64,000 bases of DNA from Intestinibacter bartlettii. GTDB taxonomy: Bacteria; Bacillota; Clostridia; Peptostreptococcales; Peptostreptococcaceae. The first letter of the stretch is position 1; each line of letters opens with the position of its first letter. The stretch lies in NCBI RefSeq assembly GCF_000154445.1, contig NZ_DS499558.1; one strand, 5' to 3'. The notes under the pieces were generated by a model. It saw only the letters and a program-made list of their open reading frames with translations, did no database searches and was not told the DNA's origin. Positions 36,327 to 44,294 of the stretch are shown piece after piece. Made by a program: the position numbers and the translations under genes.

Positions 36327-36439
36327 ATTTAATATTATATTATGTTTTTACAAAAAAAACACTATATTTTTTTAAAATATTAATATTAATTAAAAAAAAT
36401 GTCATTAATATAATATTACGTTTTCACAAAAAAAACATC
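36327..36439 (-). repeat. Duplicated upstream element of permease A
   Basis: Two similar blocks of about 36 bases (36327-36362 and 36403-36439) share a palindromic AATATTATATTA/AATATAATATTA part and TTTTTACAAAAAAAAC / TTTTCACAAAAAAAAC. They lie 50-165 bases upstream of the permease start, where a double operator would be expected. Confidence 0.55.
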
Positions 36440-36503
36440 ATACAAAAAAAGGAAATTTTTCGACACGTTATTTAATAAAAATTCAATATTGTATGAATAT
36501 TAT

Positions 36504-37148
36504 TTAAACAAAAATAATCATTTCACATAGCAATGAAAATGACAAAAAAGAACCAATATAAAGCCATGCTTTTGAAGTAATTGGTGAAAAACTTATTAGG
36601 TGTGTAAAGAAATATACTTTTATGTTTGCGAATCCCTTCCAGTGTTTTGGCATAGTGTCACAAAGTAAATGACAAACAAAGCATAATCCAATTAGAAATA
36701 ACAGTGGACGGAGAATTGTATTTAAAGGTGTAAGAGAAAATATTACGCAAAGTTTTGAAGATATAAAAATATATATTAAAAATACAGGATTAAAAACCGA
36801 ATGAGTAATAAAATTTCTATGACCTTTAGAACCACCAAATAAAAATGGAATTTGCTTTTCAATGATATCAGGATTTCTATACATAAAATCTAGAATATTT
36901 TTCAATCCAGGAATCCAGCTTATAAACAATAAAGCAAAATCTATTAAATTTATTAGGGCAGCAAAAAAATAGTTTAGAGTAATTTCTAATCCTTTTACTT
37001 TAAGCGTTCTTGAATTTGGATTTCCATTAAACATTTCCAATGAAGAAGGTAAAAATGAAAGGGTTAATATATTTTTTTTAACTGGTTTTATGAAAAATGT
37101 AGTTAATAATATAAATATAGCGAGAATATAAATATCTATAAAGATCAC
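36504..37148 (-). CDS. Uncharacterised integral membrane protein with His/Asp motif
   Basis: A 214-residue protein with about six hydrophobic segments. GHRNFITHS (near 110) and HLLCDTMPKHW (near 160) recall the histidine/aspartate motifs of membrane-bound metal-dependent hydrolases (YdjM/DUF457 group); this assignment is tentative. The start is odd: a strong AGGAGG lies at about 37149-37155, but the only usual start codon nearby, GTG at 37148, abuts it. ATC and ATA are the next in-frame codons at normal spacing. It is transcribed toward permease A, 227 bases away. Confidence 0.7.
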   Translation of the reverse strand: MIFIDIYILAIFILLTTFFIKPVKKNILTLSFLPSSLEMFNGNPNSRTLKVKGLEITLNYFFAALINLIDFALLFISWIPGLKNILDFMYRNPDIIEKQIPFLFGGSKGHRNFITHSVFNPVFLIYIFISSKLCVIFSLTPLNTILRPLLFLIGLCFVCHLLCDTMPKHWKGFANIKVYFFTHLISFSPITSKAWLYIGSFLSFSLLCEMIIFV

Positions 37149-37328
37149 CTCCTAAAATAAGCTATAGACTAATTTTATAAATTCATGGGTTATTTTGTCA
37201 ATAAATGATACTAAAATAAGAAAAATGATTTGTTTAGGATTTTTAACATAAAAATTATTGATAAATAGAATAATTATTTATATAATTATATATATATAAT
37301 ATAAATATTTGATTTCTAGATGAAATTT

Positions 37329-37440
37329 ATGGGAGAGATTTCTAAATTTTAGAAACACCGATGGGGCAATTGATAAAATATCACAGTTTTATCAAGAAAC
37401 TTTCAGGTAAAAAGACTATAAATGGATAGAGCTCTGAATA
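37329..37440 (+). promoter_or_regulatory. Glycine riboswitch (single aptamer)
   Basis: Conserved glycine-aptamer segments occur in order: GGGAGAG, ACACCGATGGGGCAA, AAACTTTCAGGTAAAAAGAC and CTCTGAA. Only one aptamer is visible. A terminator follows at 37451-37487, then the APC permease gene, so glycine probably controls termination ahead of the transporter. Whether it turns expression on or off cannot be read with certainty. Confidence 0.9.
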
Positions 37441-37450
37441 TGTTAAAGAC

Positions 37451-37487
37451 AGGGATATGTGAACTTTTTTCCACATATCCCTTTTTA
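37451..37487 (+). terminator. Riboswitch expression-platform terminator
   Basis: Hairpin AGGGATATGTG / CACATATCCCT followed by TTTT, directly after the glycine aptamer. Confidence 0.9.
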
Positions 37488-37498
37488 AATGTCATAAA

Positions 37499-37514
37499 GG
37501 GAAAACGTTTATCA
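37499..37514 (+). promoter_or_regulatory. cre-like sequence upstream of permease B
   Basis: GGGAAAACGTTTATCA resembles a CcpA site. It lies between the riboswitch terminator and the gene, so if functional it would act as a roadblock or serve a second promoter. Confidence 0.35.
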
Positions 37515-37586
37515 AGTGCTATTAAAGCTTATTAATTTTATTTTAAAGAAAAATTTAAATAAAAATTATAAAAAGGGGGTAGATTT

Positions 37587-38915
37587 ATGGAAAGTAAAGA
37601 AATGAAAAAAACTATGGGTGCAGCCGTTGCGCTTAGTATGGTAGTAGGTTGTGTTATAGGTTCTGGGGTATTCTTTAAACCACAAGCTATTTATACAGCA
37701 ACAGGTGGAGCACCAGGAATAGGAATTTTATCTTGGATTATTGGTGGATTAATAACATTATGTGCAGGTCTTACTGTTGCAGAAATAGCAGTTGTTATAC
37801 CTAAAACTGGTGGTATGATGGTATATCTTGAAGAAGTATTTGGGGAAAAAGTAGGATATTTAACTGGTTGGATGCAATGTGTACTTTTCTATCCTGGTAC
37901 AGCAGCAGCACTAGCAGTTGCATTTGGTAATCAATTGTCTGAAATATTAGGACACCCAGGATGGGCTGTTGGAATAGCAATAGTAGATATTATCGTAGTA
38001 ATTATAATAAATGAAATAGGTTCAAAAGCAGCAGGTTTAGTTCAAACATTAGCCACAATTGGTAAGGTAATACCTCTTATTTTCATTGCAATATTCGCAT
38101 TTATCAAAGGTAGTGGAACAAATCCAATATTAACTCCTATGGTAGGACCTGGACTAAGTACAGGAACAGTTTTAGGTTCTGTTTTAATAGCAATACTATT
38201 TGCATATGAAGGTTGGATAAATGTTACACCAATAGTTGGTGAAATGAAAAACCCAGGAAAAGATTTACCTAAGGCATTTGCTGGTGGTATATTAATCATA
38301 ATGGCTATATATTTATTAGTAAATGTTGCTTACCTTTGGGTTTTACCAGCTGATCAATTAAAAGATTGTTCATCGCCAGCTGTTGCAGTTGCTGAAGTAA
38401 TATTTGGACCAGTTGGTGGGAAGATAATAGCTGCTGGTATATTAATATCAGTTTTCGGAGCATTAAATGGATTCTTATTATCAGGATCAAGGGTTGCGTA
38501 TACACTAGGTGTTCAAAAAATGATACCAGGATATAAAGCATTCGGAAAATTAAACGCATCTGACGTTCCAGGTAATGGTGTTTTATTAATAGGTGCCTTA
38601 GCATGTATATATGCATTAACAGGACAATTTAACTTATTAACTGATTTAGCTACATTTACAGGTTGGGTATTCTACGTTATGACTTTCATAGCAGTTATAA
38701 TACTTAGAAGAACTAAACCAGATATAGAAAGAGTTTATAAAGTTCCTCTATATCCAATAGTTCCAGGAATAGCTATAGTTGGTGGTGGATTTGTTTTAAT
38801 AAATCAATTATTCATGGCAGGTTCAGGACCAAGAATGGTAGCCTTAGCAGGAATAGGAATTACACTTATAGGATTACCTATTTATTTAATAATGACTAGA
38901 AAAAAAGCCGAATAG
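37587..38915 (+). CDS. APC-family amino-acid permease, copy B (glycine-riboswitch controlled)
   Basis: A 442-residue APC transporter with about 12 membrane segments and the GCVIGSGVFFKPQAI loop near the N-terminus. It resembles copy A on the opposite strand over its whole length. The glycine riboswitch 150 bases upstream points to glycine, or an exchange of glycine with a related small amino acid, as physiological substrate; this is inference from regulation. ATG follows AAAGGGGG. Monocistronic with its own terminator. Confidence 0.92.
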   Translation: MESKEMKKTMGAAVALSMVVGCVIGSGVFFKPQAIYTATGGAPGIGILSWIIGGLITLCAGLTVAEIAVVIPKTGGMMVYLEEVFGEKVGYLTGWMQCVLFYPGTAAALAVAFGNQLSEILGHPGWAVGIAIVDIIVVIIINEIGSKAAGLVQTLATIGKVIPLIFIAIFAFIKGSGTNPILTPMVGPGLSTGTVLGSVLIAILFAYEGWINVTPIVGEMKNPGKDLPKAFAGGILIIMAIYLLVNVAYLWVLPADQLKDCSSPAVAVAEVIFGPVGGKIIAAGILISVFGALNGFLLSGSRVAYTLGVQKMIPGYKAFGKLNASDVPGNGVLLIGALACIYALTGQFNLLTDLATFTGWVFYVMTFIAVIILRRTKPDIERVYKVPLYPIVPGIAIVGGGFVLINQLFMAGSGPRMVALAGIGITLIGLPIYLIMTRKKAE

Positions 38916-38973
38916 ATTAAAGATATATTATATTTAATTTCAGAAAAGAAAAATACAGGGGATAGATTTTAAG

Positions 38974-39016
38974 GGGAGTTGTAAAATTTACTTTTAATTT
39001 TGCAACTCTTTTAATT
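38974..39016 (+). terminator. Terminator after permease B
   Basis: Hairpin GAGTTGTAAAATTTA / TAATTTTGCAACTC followed by a T-rich tail. Confidence 0.87.
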
Positions 39017-39256
39017 TTTGTAATTTTTGAAATTAAAAAAATGTAGTAATTATATAATCAAATAAAAGTAATGAATCATTTTGTAATAAACTAAAAGAAA
39101 AATTCAGCTATACAAAAACTAAAGTTTAAAAAATTTATTTTATGATATTGAAAAAAATACTACATAGTGCTAGAATTTTAGTAATTTTAATAAATGGTAT
39201 AATATGGTATATATTTGCCGTTATAAAAGGCATATAAACAAAAGGGGGAAATTTTT
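39017..39256. promoter_or_regulatory. Upstream region of the amino-acid ABC operon
   Basis: AT-rich. An extended -10 element TGGTATAAT is at 39195-39203 without a clear -35. A small GCC...GGC hairpin follows near 39217-39231. No known riboswitch was seen. Confidence 0.5.
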
Positions 39257-40126
39257 ATGAAAAAAAGAATGTCGTTATTATTAGTAATTGCAATGTCATT
39301 AGCAATGCTTGTAACAGGATGTGGTTCATCAAGCAATAGTTCATCTGCTAATGAATCAAGTGGGTCAGATTCAGGAAGCTCTGATGAATTTAGAGTAGGT
39401 ATGGAATGTGGATATGCACCGTTTAACTGGACTCAATCTGATGATTCAAATGGGGGAGTAAAAGTTGAAGGTAATGACGAATATGCAGGTGGATATGATG
39501 TTCAAATAGCTCAAAAAATAGCTGATGAATTAGGAAAAAAATTAGTAATAGTTAAAACTGAATGGGATGGATTAGTTCCAGCTGTACAATCAGGAAAAAT
39601 AGACGCTATAATTGCTGGTATGTCTCCAACAGCTGAACGTAAAGAAAGTATAGATTTTACAGACGTATATTACACTTCTGATTTAGTAATGGTAGTTAAA
39701 AAAGGTGGAAAATATGAAAATGCAACAAAATTAAGTGATTTTAAAGGTGCAACTATAACAGGTCAATTAAATACTTTCCACTATACAGTAATAGATCAAA
39801 TAGATGGTGTTAAAAAAGATACTGCTATGGATAACTTCCCAGCAATGAGAGTTGCATTAGAATCAGGAAAAATAGATGGATATGTTTCTGAACGTCCTGA
39901 AGGTGTAAGTGCTACATCTGCTAATAAAAACTTTGCAATGGTAGAATTTGCAGATGGTCAAGGATTCAAAACATCTGACGAAGATACAGCTATAGCTGTA
40001 GGTCTTAAAAAAGATAGCGACTTAAAAGATAAAATCAACAAAATATTAGCTGGTATATCTGAAGATGAACGTAAAGATTTAATGGACCAAGCAATAAAAG
40101 ATCAACCAGCATCAGAAGATAATTAA
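39257..40126 (+). CDS. Amino-acid ABC transporter, substrate-binding lipoprotein
   Basis: A 289-residue extracellular binding protein of the polar amino-acid family (SBP family 3). The signal peptide ends in the lipobox LVTGC, so Cys22 is expected to be lipidated. A Ser/Gly-rich linker follows, then the binding domain (VGMECGYAPFNW, DIIAGMSPTAERKESIDFT-like segment). The ligand is a polar or charged amino acid, not further resolved. It heads an operon with permease and ATPase. Three of six arginines use CGT, unusual here. Confidence 0.94.
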   Translation: MKKRMSLLLVIAMSLAMLVTGCGSSSNSSSANESSGSDSGSSDEFRVGMECGYAPFNWTQSDDSNGGVKVEGNDEYAGGYDVQIAQKIADELGKKLVIVKTEWDGLVPAVQSGKIDAIIAGMSPTAERKESIDFTDVYYTSDLVMVVKKGGKYENATKLSDFKGATITGQLNTFHYTVIDQIDGVKKDTAMDNFPAMRVALESGKIDGYVSERPEGVSATSANKNFAMVEFADGQGFKTSDEDTAIAVGLKKDSDLKDKINKILAGISEDERKDLMDQAIKDQPASEDN

Positions 40127-40146
40127 TTAGTTAGTTAAAATTTGAA

Positions 40147-40181
40147 TAAAGACCGATTGTAGAAATGCAGTCGGTCTTTAG
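40147..40181 (+). terminator. Intercistronic hairpin in the ABC operon
   Basis: AAAGACCGAT(T) / (A)GTCGGTCTTT stem without a following T-run, between the binding-protein and permease genes. Such hairpins usually protect the upstream mRNA and lower downstream expression, giving excess binding protein. Confidence 0.75.
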
Positions 40182-40202
40182 GTATGATTGAGGGGGATAA
40201 AG

Positions 40203-40961
40203 ATGAGTTCGGAGTGGATTGTAAAAATCGCATCTCAAAACTGGAAGGGTTTTTTAAACGGTGCAGAAATGACATTATACATATCTTTAATAGGGACTGT
40301 AATAGGGTCTATAATTGGTATGCTAATAGGGGTTATAAGAACTATACCAAAAGGTGAAAGAGGAGCTAAAAAGGTTATTTTAACAATTATAAACGCTATT
40401 TTAAATGCATATGTTGAGTTCTTCCGTGGAACTCCTATGATAGTTCAAGCGATGGTTATTTATTATGGGTCAGATTTAGCTTTTGGAATAGATATGGATA
40501 GAACTTTTGCAGCTATATTTATAGTTTCTATAAATACTGGTGCATATATGGCTGAAATAGTTCGTGGAGGAATTATTTCTATAGATAAAGGTCAATTTGA
40601 GGCTGCACAAGCTATTGGTATGAATCATATTCAAACAATGATAAATGTAGTATTACCTCAAGTTATAAGAAATATATTACCAGCTACAGGTAATGAGTTT
40701 GTAATCAATATAAAAGATACATCTGTACTTAATGTTATAGGTGTAACAGAACTTTACTTTACAACAAAATCAATTGCAGGAAATAACTTCAGATACTTTG
40801 AATCATTCTTTATAACATGTATCGTCTACTTCATAATGACATTTACAGTTACAAGGATTTTACGCTTTATCGAGAAAAAATTAGATGGTCCTGAAAACTA
40901 CAATATGACAGGAAACCAAATGCAAGTTCAAAAACCTGAAGAAGCATTAAAAAAAGCATAA
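40203..40961 (+). CDS. Amino-acid ABC transporter, permease
   Basis: A 252-residue HisM/GlnP-type permease with about five membrane segments and the EAA loop (QFEAAQAIGMNHIQTMINVVLP segment, about residues 138-159). ATG 40203 is supported by AGGGGGAT just upstream; a TTG at 40188 lies ahead of this site and is not used. It probably functions as a homodimer, since only one permease gene is present. Confidence 0.95.
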   Translation: MSSEWIVKIASQNWKGFLNGAEMTLYISLIGTVIGSIIGMLIGVIRTIPKGERGAKKVILTIINAILNAYVEFFRGTPMIVQAMVIYYGSDLAFGIDMDRTFAAIFIVSINTGAYMAEIVRGGIISIDKGQFEAAQAIGMNHIQTMINVVLPQVIRNILPATGNEFVINIKDTSVLNVIGVTELYFTTKSIAGNNFRYFESFFITCIVYFIMTFTVTRILRFIEKKLDGPENYNMTGNQMQVQKPEEALKKA

Positions 40962-40982
40962 GAAAGTAATGGAGGAAATGAT

Positions 40983-41723
40983 ATGGAAAATGTAATTGAA
41001 GTAAAACATTTAAATAAATCATTTGGGACACATGAAGTCTTAAAAGATATAGATTTTTCTGTTAGTAAGGGTGAAGTTGTTTGTATAATAGGTTCTTCTG
41101 GTTCTGGAAAATCAACTCTTCTTCGTTGTATAAATTTATTGGAAACACCTAGTGGTGGAGAAATAATATACAAAGGTGAAAATATATTAGATGCAAAACA
41201 TGACATTTATAAATACCGTACAAAATTAGGAATGGTATTCCAACAATTTAACTTATTTAATAACCATGATGTATTAAGCAACTGTACTGTTGGCCAAATT
41301 AAAGTTTTAAAACGTTCTAAAAAAGAAGCTGAAGAAGTAGCTATGAAATATTTAAAAATCGTTGGTATGGATAGTTTCATAAATGCTAAACCGAAACAAC
41401 TATCTGGTGGGCAAAAACAACGTGTTGCTATTGCAAGAGCACTTTCAATGGAACCGGATGTTATATTATTCGACGAACCGACTTCTGCCCTTGACCCAGA
41501 AATGGTTGGAGAAGTTCTAAAAGTTATGAAAGAATTAGCTGATACAGGTCTTACAATGTTAGTTGTTACACACGAAATGGGATTCGCAAAAGAAGTTTCT
41601 GATAGAGTTGTATTTATGGATAAGGGTGTAATTGCTGAAGAAGGAAGCCCTGACCAAATATTCAATAATCCAGTTCAAGAACGTACTCGTGAATTCTTAA
41701 AACGTACTTTAAAGAAAGATTAG
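40983..41723 (+). CDS. Amino-acid ABC transporter, ATPase
   Basis: A 246-residue GlnQ/HisP-type ATPase with Walker A GSSGSGKST, Q-loop MVFQQFNLF, signature LSGGQKQRVAIARAL, Walker B VILFDEPTSALDP and switch His in VVTHEMGFA. Seven of its nine arginine codons are CGT, against the AGA bias of nearly all other genes in the window. A terminator ends the operon. Confidence 0.97.
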   Translation: MENVIEVKHLNKSFGTHEVLKDIDFSVSKGEVVCIIGSSGSGKSTLLRCINLLETPSGGEIIYKGENILDAKHDIYKYRTKLGMVFQQFNLFNNHDVLSNCTVGQIKVLKRSKKEAEEVAMKYLKIVGMDSFINAKPKQLSGGQKQRVAIARALSMEPDVILFDEPTSALDPEMVGEVLKVMKELADTGLTMLVVTHEMGFAKEVSDRVVFMDKGVIAEEGSPDQIFNNPVQERTREFLKRTLKKD

Positions 41724-41771
41724 TAGATAAATTAAATTCGATAAGAAATAAATTTTATTTATATAAAGAAA

Positions 41772-41804
41772 GGAACAGCGGTATATATGCCGCTGTTTTT
41801 TATT
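41772..41804 (+). terminator. Terminator after the ABC operon
   Basis: Hairpin AACAGCGGTATA / TATGCCGCTGTT followed by T-run. Confidence 0.93.
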
Positions 41805-41979
41805 TATTAAATTTAATGTTAATAGTATGTTAATGAAAGGAGAAACTTTTGTAAAAAAACTAACATATAAATTTAATTATATAACAAAAGATATTCTAAT
41901 ATATGGTATTATAAATATGACATTACTTTAATACTCAATTTATGCTCAACAAATTTTTATCCATAAGGAGGAATAAAAA

Positions 41980-42918
41980 ATGGAGTCAGTTTTAATTATG
42001 GGTGGAAGTGATTTTATAGGTAAATCACTTGCTAAACATTTTATAAAACATCAACATAAAGTAGATGTTTTGACAACAGGACGCGTGGATTATGAAGGGG
42101 TAAACAGACATTTTTCATGTGATAGAAAAAATATAGAAGAATTAGAAAAGGCCCTAAAAGACAATGAATACACATATATTTACGATATGACAGTATTTTT
42201 GAAATCAGAAATAGAAGACTTATTTAAATTTGTTAACAGAGATACATTAAAAAAATATGTTGTATTATCTTCATCAGTCGTTTATAAAGAATCAGAAAAA
42301 TATATATCTGAAGATGGAGAAAAGGAGTTAAATCCAGCGTATGGAAAATATGGAATAGAAAAAGTGCAAGCTGAACACTATATCATAGATAGTGATATTC
42401 CATACATAATAATCAGACCAACTCATATTTATGGACCAGAAAATAATTTATATAGGGAAACATATTTCTTTGATAGAATCAGAGAAGGTAAAGCAATTCC
42501 TGTACCTAGCGATAGAAATGAACCAGTGTTAAATCAATTTATCTATATTGATGATTTTGTGAGGGTATTATATAGTTTGACAAAAAATGATAAAGTTAGG
42601 GAAATTTATAATGTTTCTACACCTCAAAATATTACATGGAAAAAATTTATAGAGACATGTGGTGAGGTTATGGGTAAAGAACCGATAATAAAATATGTAG
42701 ATTCGGATAAAATAAAAATAAAAGAAAGAAGTTATTTCCCATTTAAAAATACCAGTTGCATACTAGAAATTGAAAAATTAATAGATCATGGACTTTATAT
42801 ACCTAATATATTACTTGAAAAAGGTCTTAGAAAAACTTACGAATGGTATATTAAGAAAAAACCAAGAATGAATGATGAAAAAATGGTAGAGGTAGAACAA
42901 GTTTTGAAAATAGTATAA
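41980..42918 (+). CDS. NAD-dependent epimerase/dehydratase-like protein
   Basis: A 312-residue extended short-chain dehydrogenase fold protein. The dinucleotide loop reads MGGSDFIG (8-15), with Asp in place of the usual middle glycine of GxxGxxG. The catalytic pair is visible as YGIEK (near 130), after SSSVVY. PTHIYGPENNLYRE and the late IEDLV-like region match nucleotide-sugar epimerases, but such proteins also act as RNA-binding or isoflavone-reductase-like enzymes; the substrate is unknown. ATG follows AAGGAGG. It stands alone before luxS. Confidence 0.85.
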   Translation: MESVLIMGGSDFIGKSLAKHFIKHQHKVDVLTTGRVDYEGVNRHFSCDRKNIEELEKALKDNEYTYIYDMTVFLKSEIEDLFKFVNRDTLKKYVVLSSSVVYKESEKYISEDGEKELNPAYGKYGIEKVQAEHYIIDSDIPYIIIRPTHIYGPENNLYRETYFFDRIREGKAIPVPSDRNEPVLNQFIYIDDFVRVLYSLTKNDKVREIYNVSTPQNITWKKFIETCGEVMGKEPIIKYVDSDKIKIKERSYFPFKNTSCILEIEKLIDHGLYIPNILLEKGLRKTYEWYIKKKPRMNDEKMVEVEQVLKIV

Positions 42919-42942
42919 ATTTATATTAAATATTTTGAATTA

Positions 42943-42971
42943 TTTACAAAAAAAGGTAATTAATATATAAT
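42943..42971 (+). promoter_or_regulatory. Candidate luxS promoter
   Basis: TTTACA, 17 bases, TATAAT. The predicted start of transcription is only about 15 bases ahead of a terminator hairpin. Confidence 0.6.
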
Positions 42972-42993
42972 CTAAATATATTTGGATATTATA

Positions 42994-43023
42994 GCGTCTA
43001 AAGAAAGTCTTTAGGCGTTTTTC
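42994..43023 (+). terminator. Terminator or attenuator upstream of luxS
   Basis: Nine-pair hairpin CGTCTAAAG / CTTTAGGCG followed by TTTTT. It may end the epimerase transcript, or attenuate luxS, because a good promoter sits just before it. Confidence 0.85.
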
Positions 43024-43056
43024 TATATTAAAAAAGTTTGAAAGGGAGAGATTTAA

Positions 43057-43512
43057 ATGGAAAAAGTAGAAAGTTTTAAATTAGATCACAACAAGGTAAA
43101 AGCACCTTTTGTAAGAAAATGCTGCGTATTAGATGGAAATATGGGGGATAAGGTAAGTAAATTCGATTTAAGATTTTTACAACCTAATAAAGAAGCTTTT
43201 GGAACAGCGGCTATGCATGGATTAGAACATTTATTAGCAACATATTTAAGAGAAGAATTAGAGGGACTTATAGACTTATCCCCAATGGGATGCAGAACAG
43301 GATTCTATCTTGTAATGTGGGGAGATGTTGAAGCAAAAACTGTTAAAGAAGGTTTAGAAAGAGCATTAGAAAAAGTTTTAAAAGCTGAAGAAATGATAGC
43401 TGCAACTTCTGTTGAATGTGGAAATTACAGAGATTTATCATTATTTGGTGCAAAAGAATATGCTAAATATGTATTGGATAAAGGATTTTCACTAAACATA
43501 TATGGTGAATAA
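43057..43512 (+). CDS. luxS: S-ribosylhomocysteine lyase
   Basis: LuxS splits S-ribosylhomocysteine into homocysteine and DPD, the precursor of autoinducer-2. At 151 residues it has family length, the metal motif HGLEHL (His-x-x-Glu-His, about 54-58) with the later VECGNYRDL that carries the conserved Cys and the third ligand region. The following genes remethylate homocysteine, so the cluster recycles SAM by-products to methionine. AAAGGGAGAG precedes the ATG. Confidence 0.98.
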   Translation: MEKVESFKLDHNKVKAPFVRKCCVLDGNMGDKVSKFDLRFLQPNKEAFGTAAMHGLEHLLATYLREELEGLIDLSPMGCRTGFYLVMWGDVEAKTVKEGLERALEKVLKAEEMIAATSVECGNYRDLSLFGAKEYAKYVLDKGFSLNIYGE

Positions 43513-43559
43513 TTAGAATATTTAAAATAAATAATATATCATAATGTATATGGAGATAA

Positions 43560-44294
43560 TTGATAAAAATGATAGGAAATCAAGAAAATATAATATCAAG
43601 TGTAACAGTAGAAAAATCTGAAGTACTTAGATATTTAGGACACAATGGACAAGAAATAGATAATGACTTAAATTCTAAAATAAATCAATGTATTAAAGAA
43701 ACAAAAAATGAGATTGATACAAAATATGTATATCAAATATATGATATAAAAAAAGATTTAAATTTAAATACTGTTCAATTTGAAAATACAAATTTAATAT
43801 TAAAAAGTAAAGATATAAGTGAATTGCTTCGAGATTGTGACAAATGTGTATTGATGTGTGCTACTCTTGGATTTAATATCGAAAAAAATATAAGAAGATA
43901 TAGTTATAATAACCTTACTAAAGGAATTATAATTGATGCATGTGCTACAACTTCTATCGAAGAGGTATGTGATTTAGTGCAAGATAGTATTTTAGATAAA
44001 GTAGCTAAAGAGGAAAAATCTCTTACAATGAGATATAGCCCAGGCTATGGTGATTTAGATATTAGTGCTAATAGAGATATATTAAATGTACTCGATGCAC
44101 ATAGAAAAATAGGAGTTACTGTTACGAATACAGGAATTATGATTCCTAGAAAATCAGTAGTAGCATTGATTGGTATAACAAATGAAAAAATAGGAAAAGT
44201 TAAACGAACATGTGAAAACTGTTCAAATAGATTTAACTGTGAATATAGAAGAAAGGCTGATGGTTGTGGAGGTAAGACAATATATACAAGATAA
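43560..44294 (+). CDS. Stand-alone MetH reactivation-domain protein
   Basis: A 244-residue protein corresponding to the vitamin B12-dependent methionine synthase activation domain. Key segments are CVLMCATLGFNIEKNIRRYS (near 97), SMRYSPGYGDLDIS-like TMRYSPGYGD (near 160) and a Cys-rich end (CENCSNRFNCEYRRKADGC). In E. coli this domain is the C-terminal part of MetH and uses SAM to re-methylate oxidised cobalamin. The start is TTG 43560 (GGAG 4 bases upstream) or ATG 43569 (13 bases). Its 3' end overlaps metH, implying coupled translation. Confidence 0.88.
   Translation: MIKMIGNQENIISSVTVEKSEVLRYLGHNGQEIDNDLNSKINQCIKETKNEIDTKYVYQIYDIKKDLNLNTVQFENTNLILKSKDISELLRDCDKCVLMCATLGFNIEKNIRRYSYNNLTKGIIIDACATTSIEEVCDLVQDSILDKVAKEEKSLTMRYSPGYGDLDISANRDILNVLDAHRKIGVTVTNTGIMIPRKSVVALIGITNEKIGKVKRTCENCSNRFNCEYRRKADGCGGKTIYTR

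Noticed and set aside
36277..36503. A glycine aptamer ahead of permease A, as seen for permease B.
   Set aside because: None of the conserved aptamer segments occurs on either strand of this interval.
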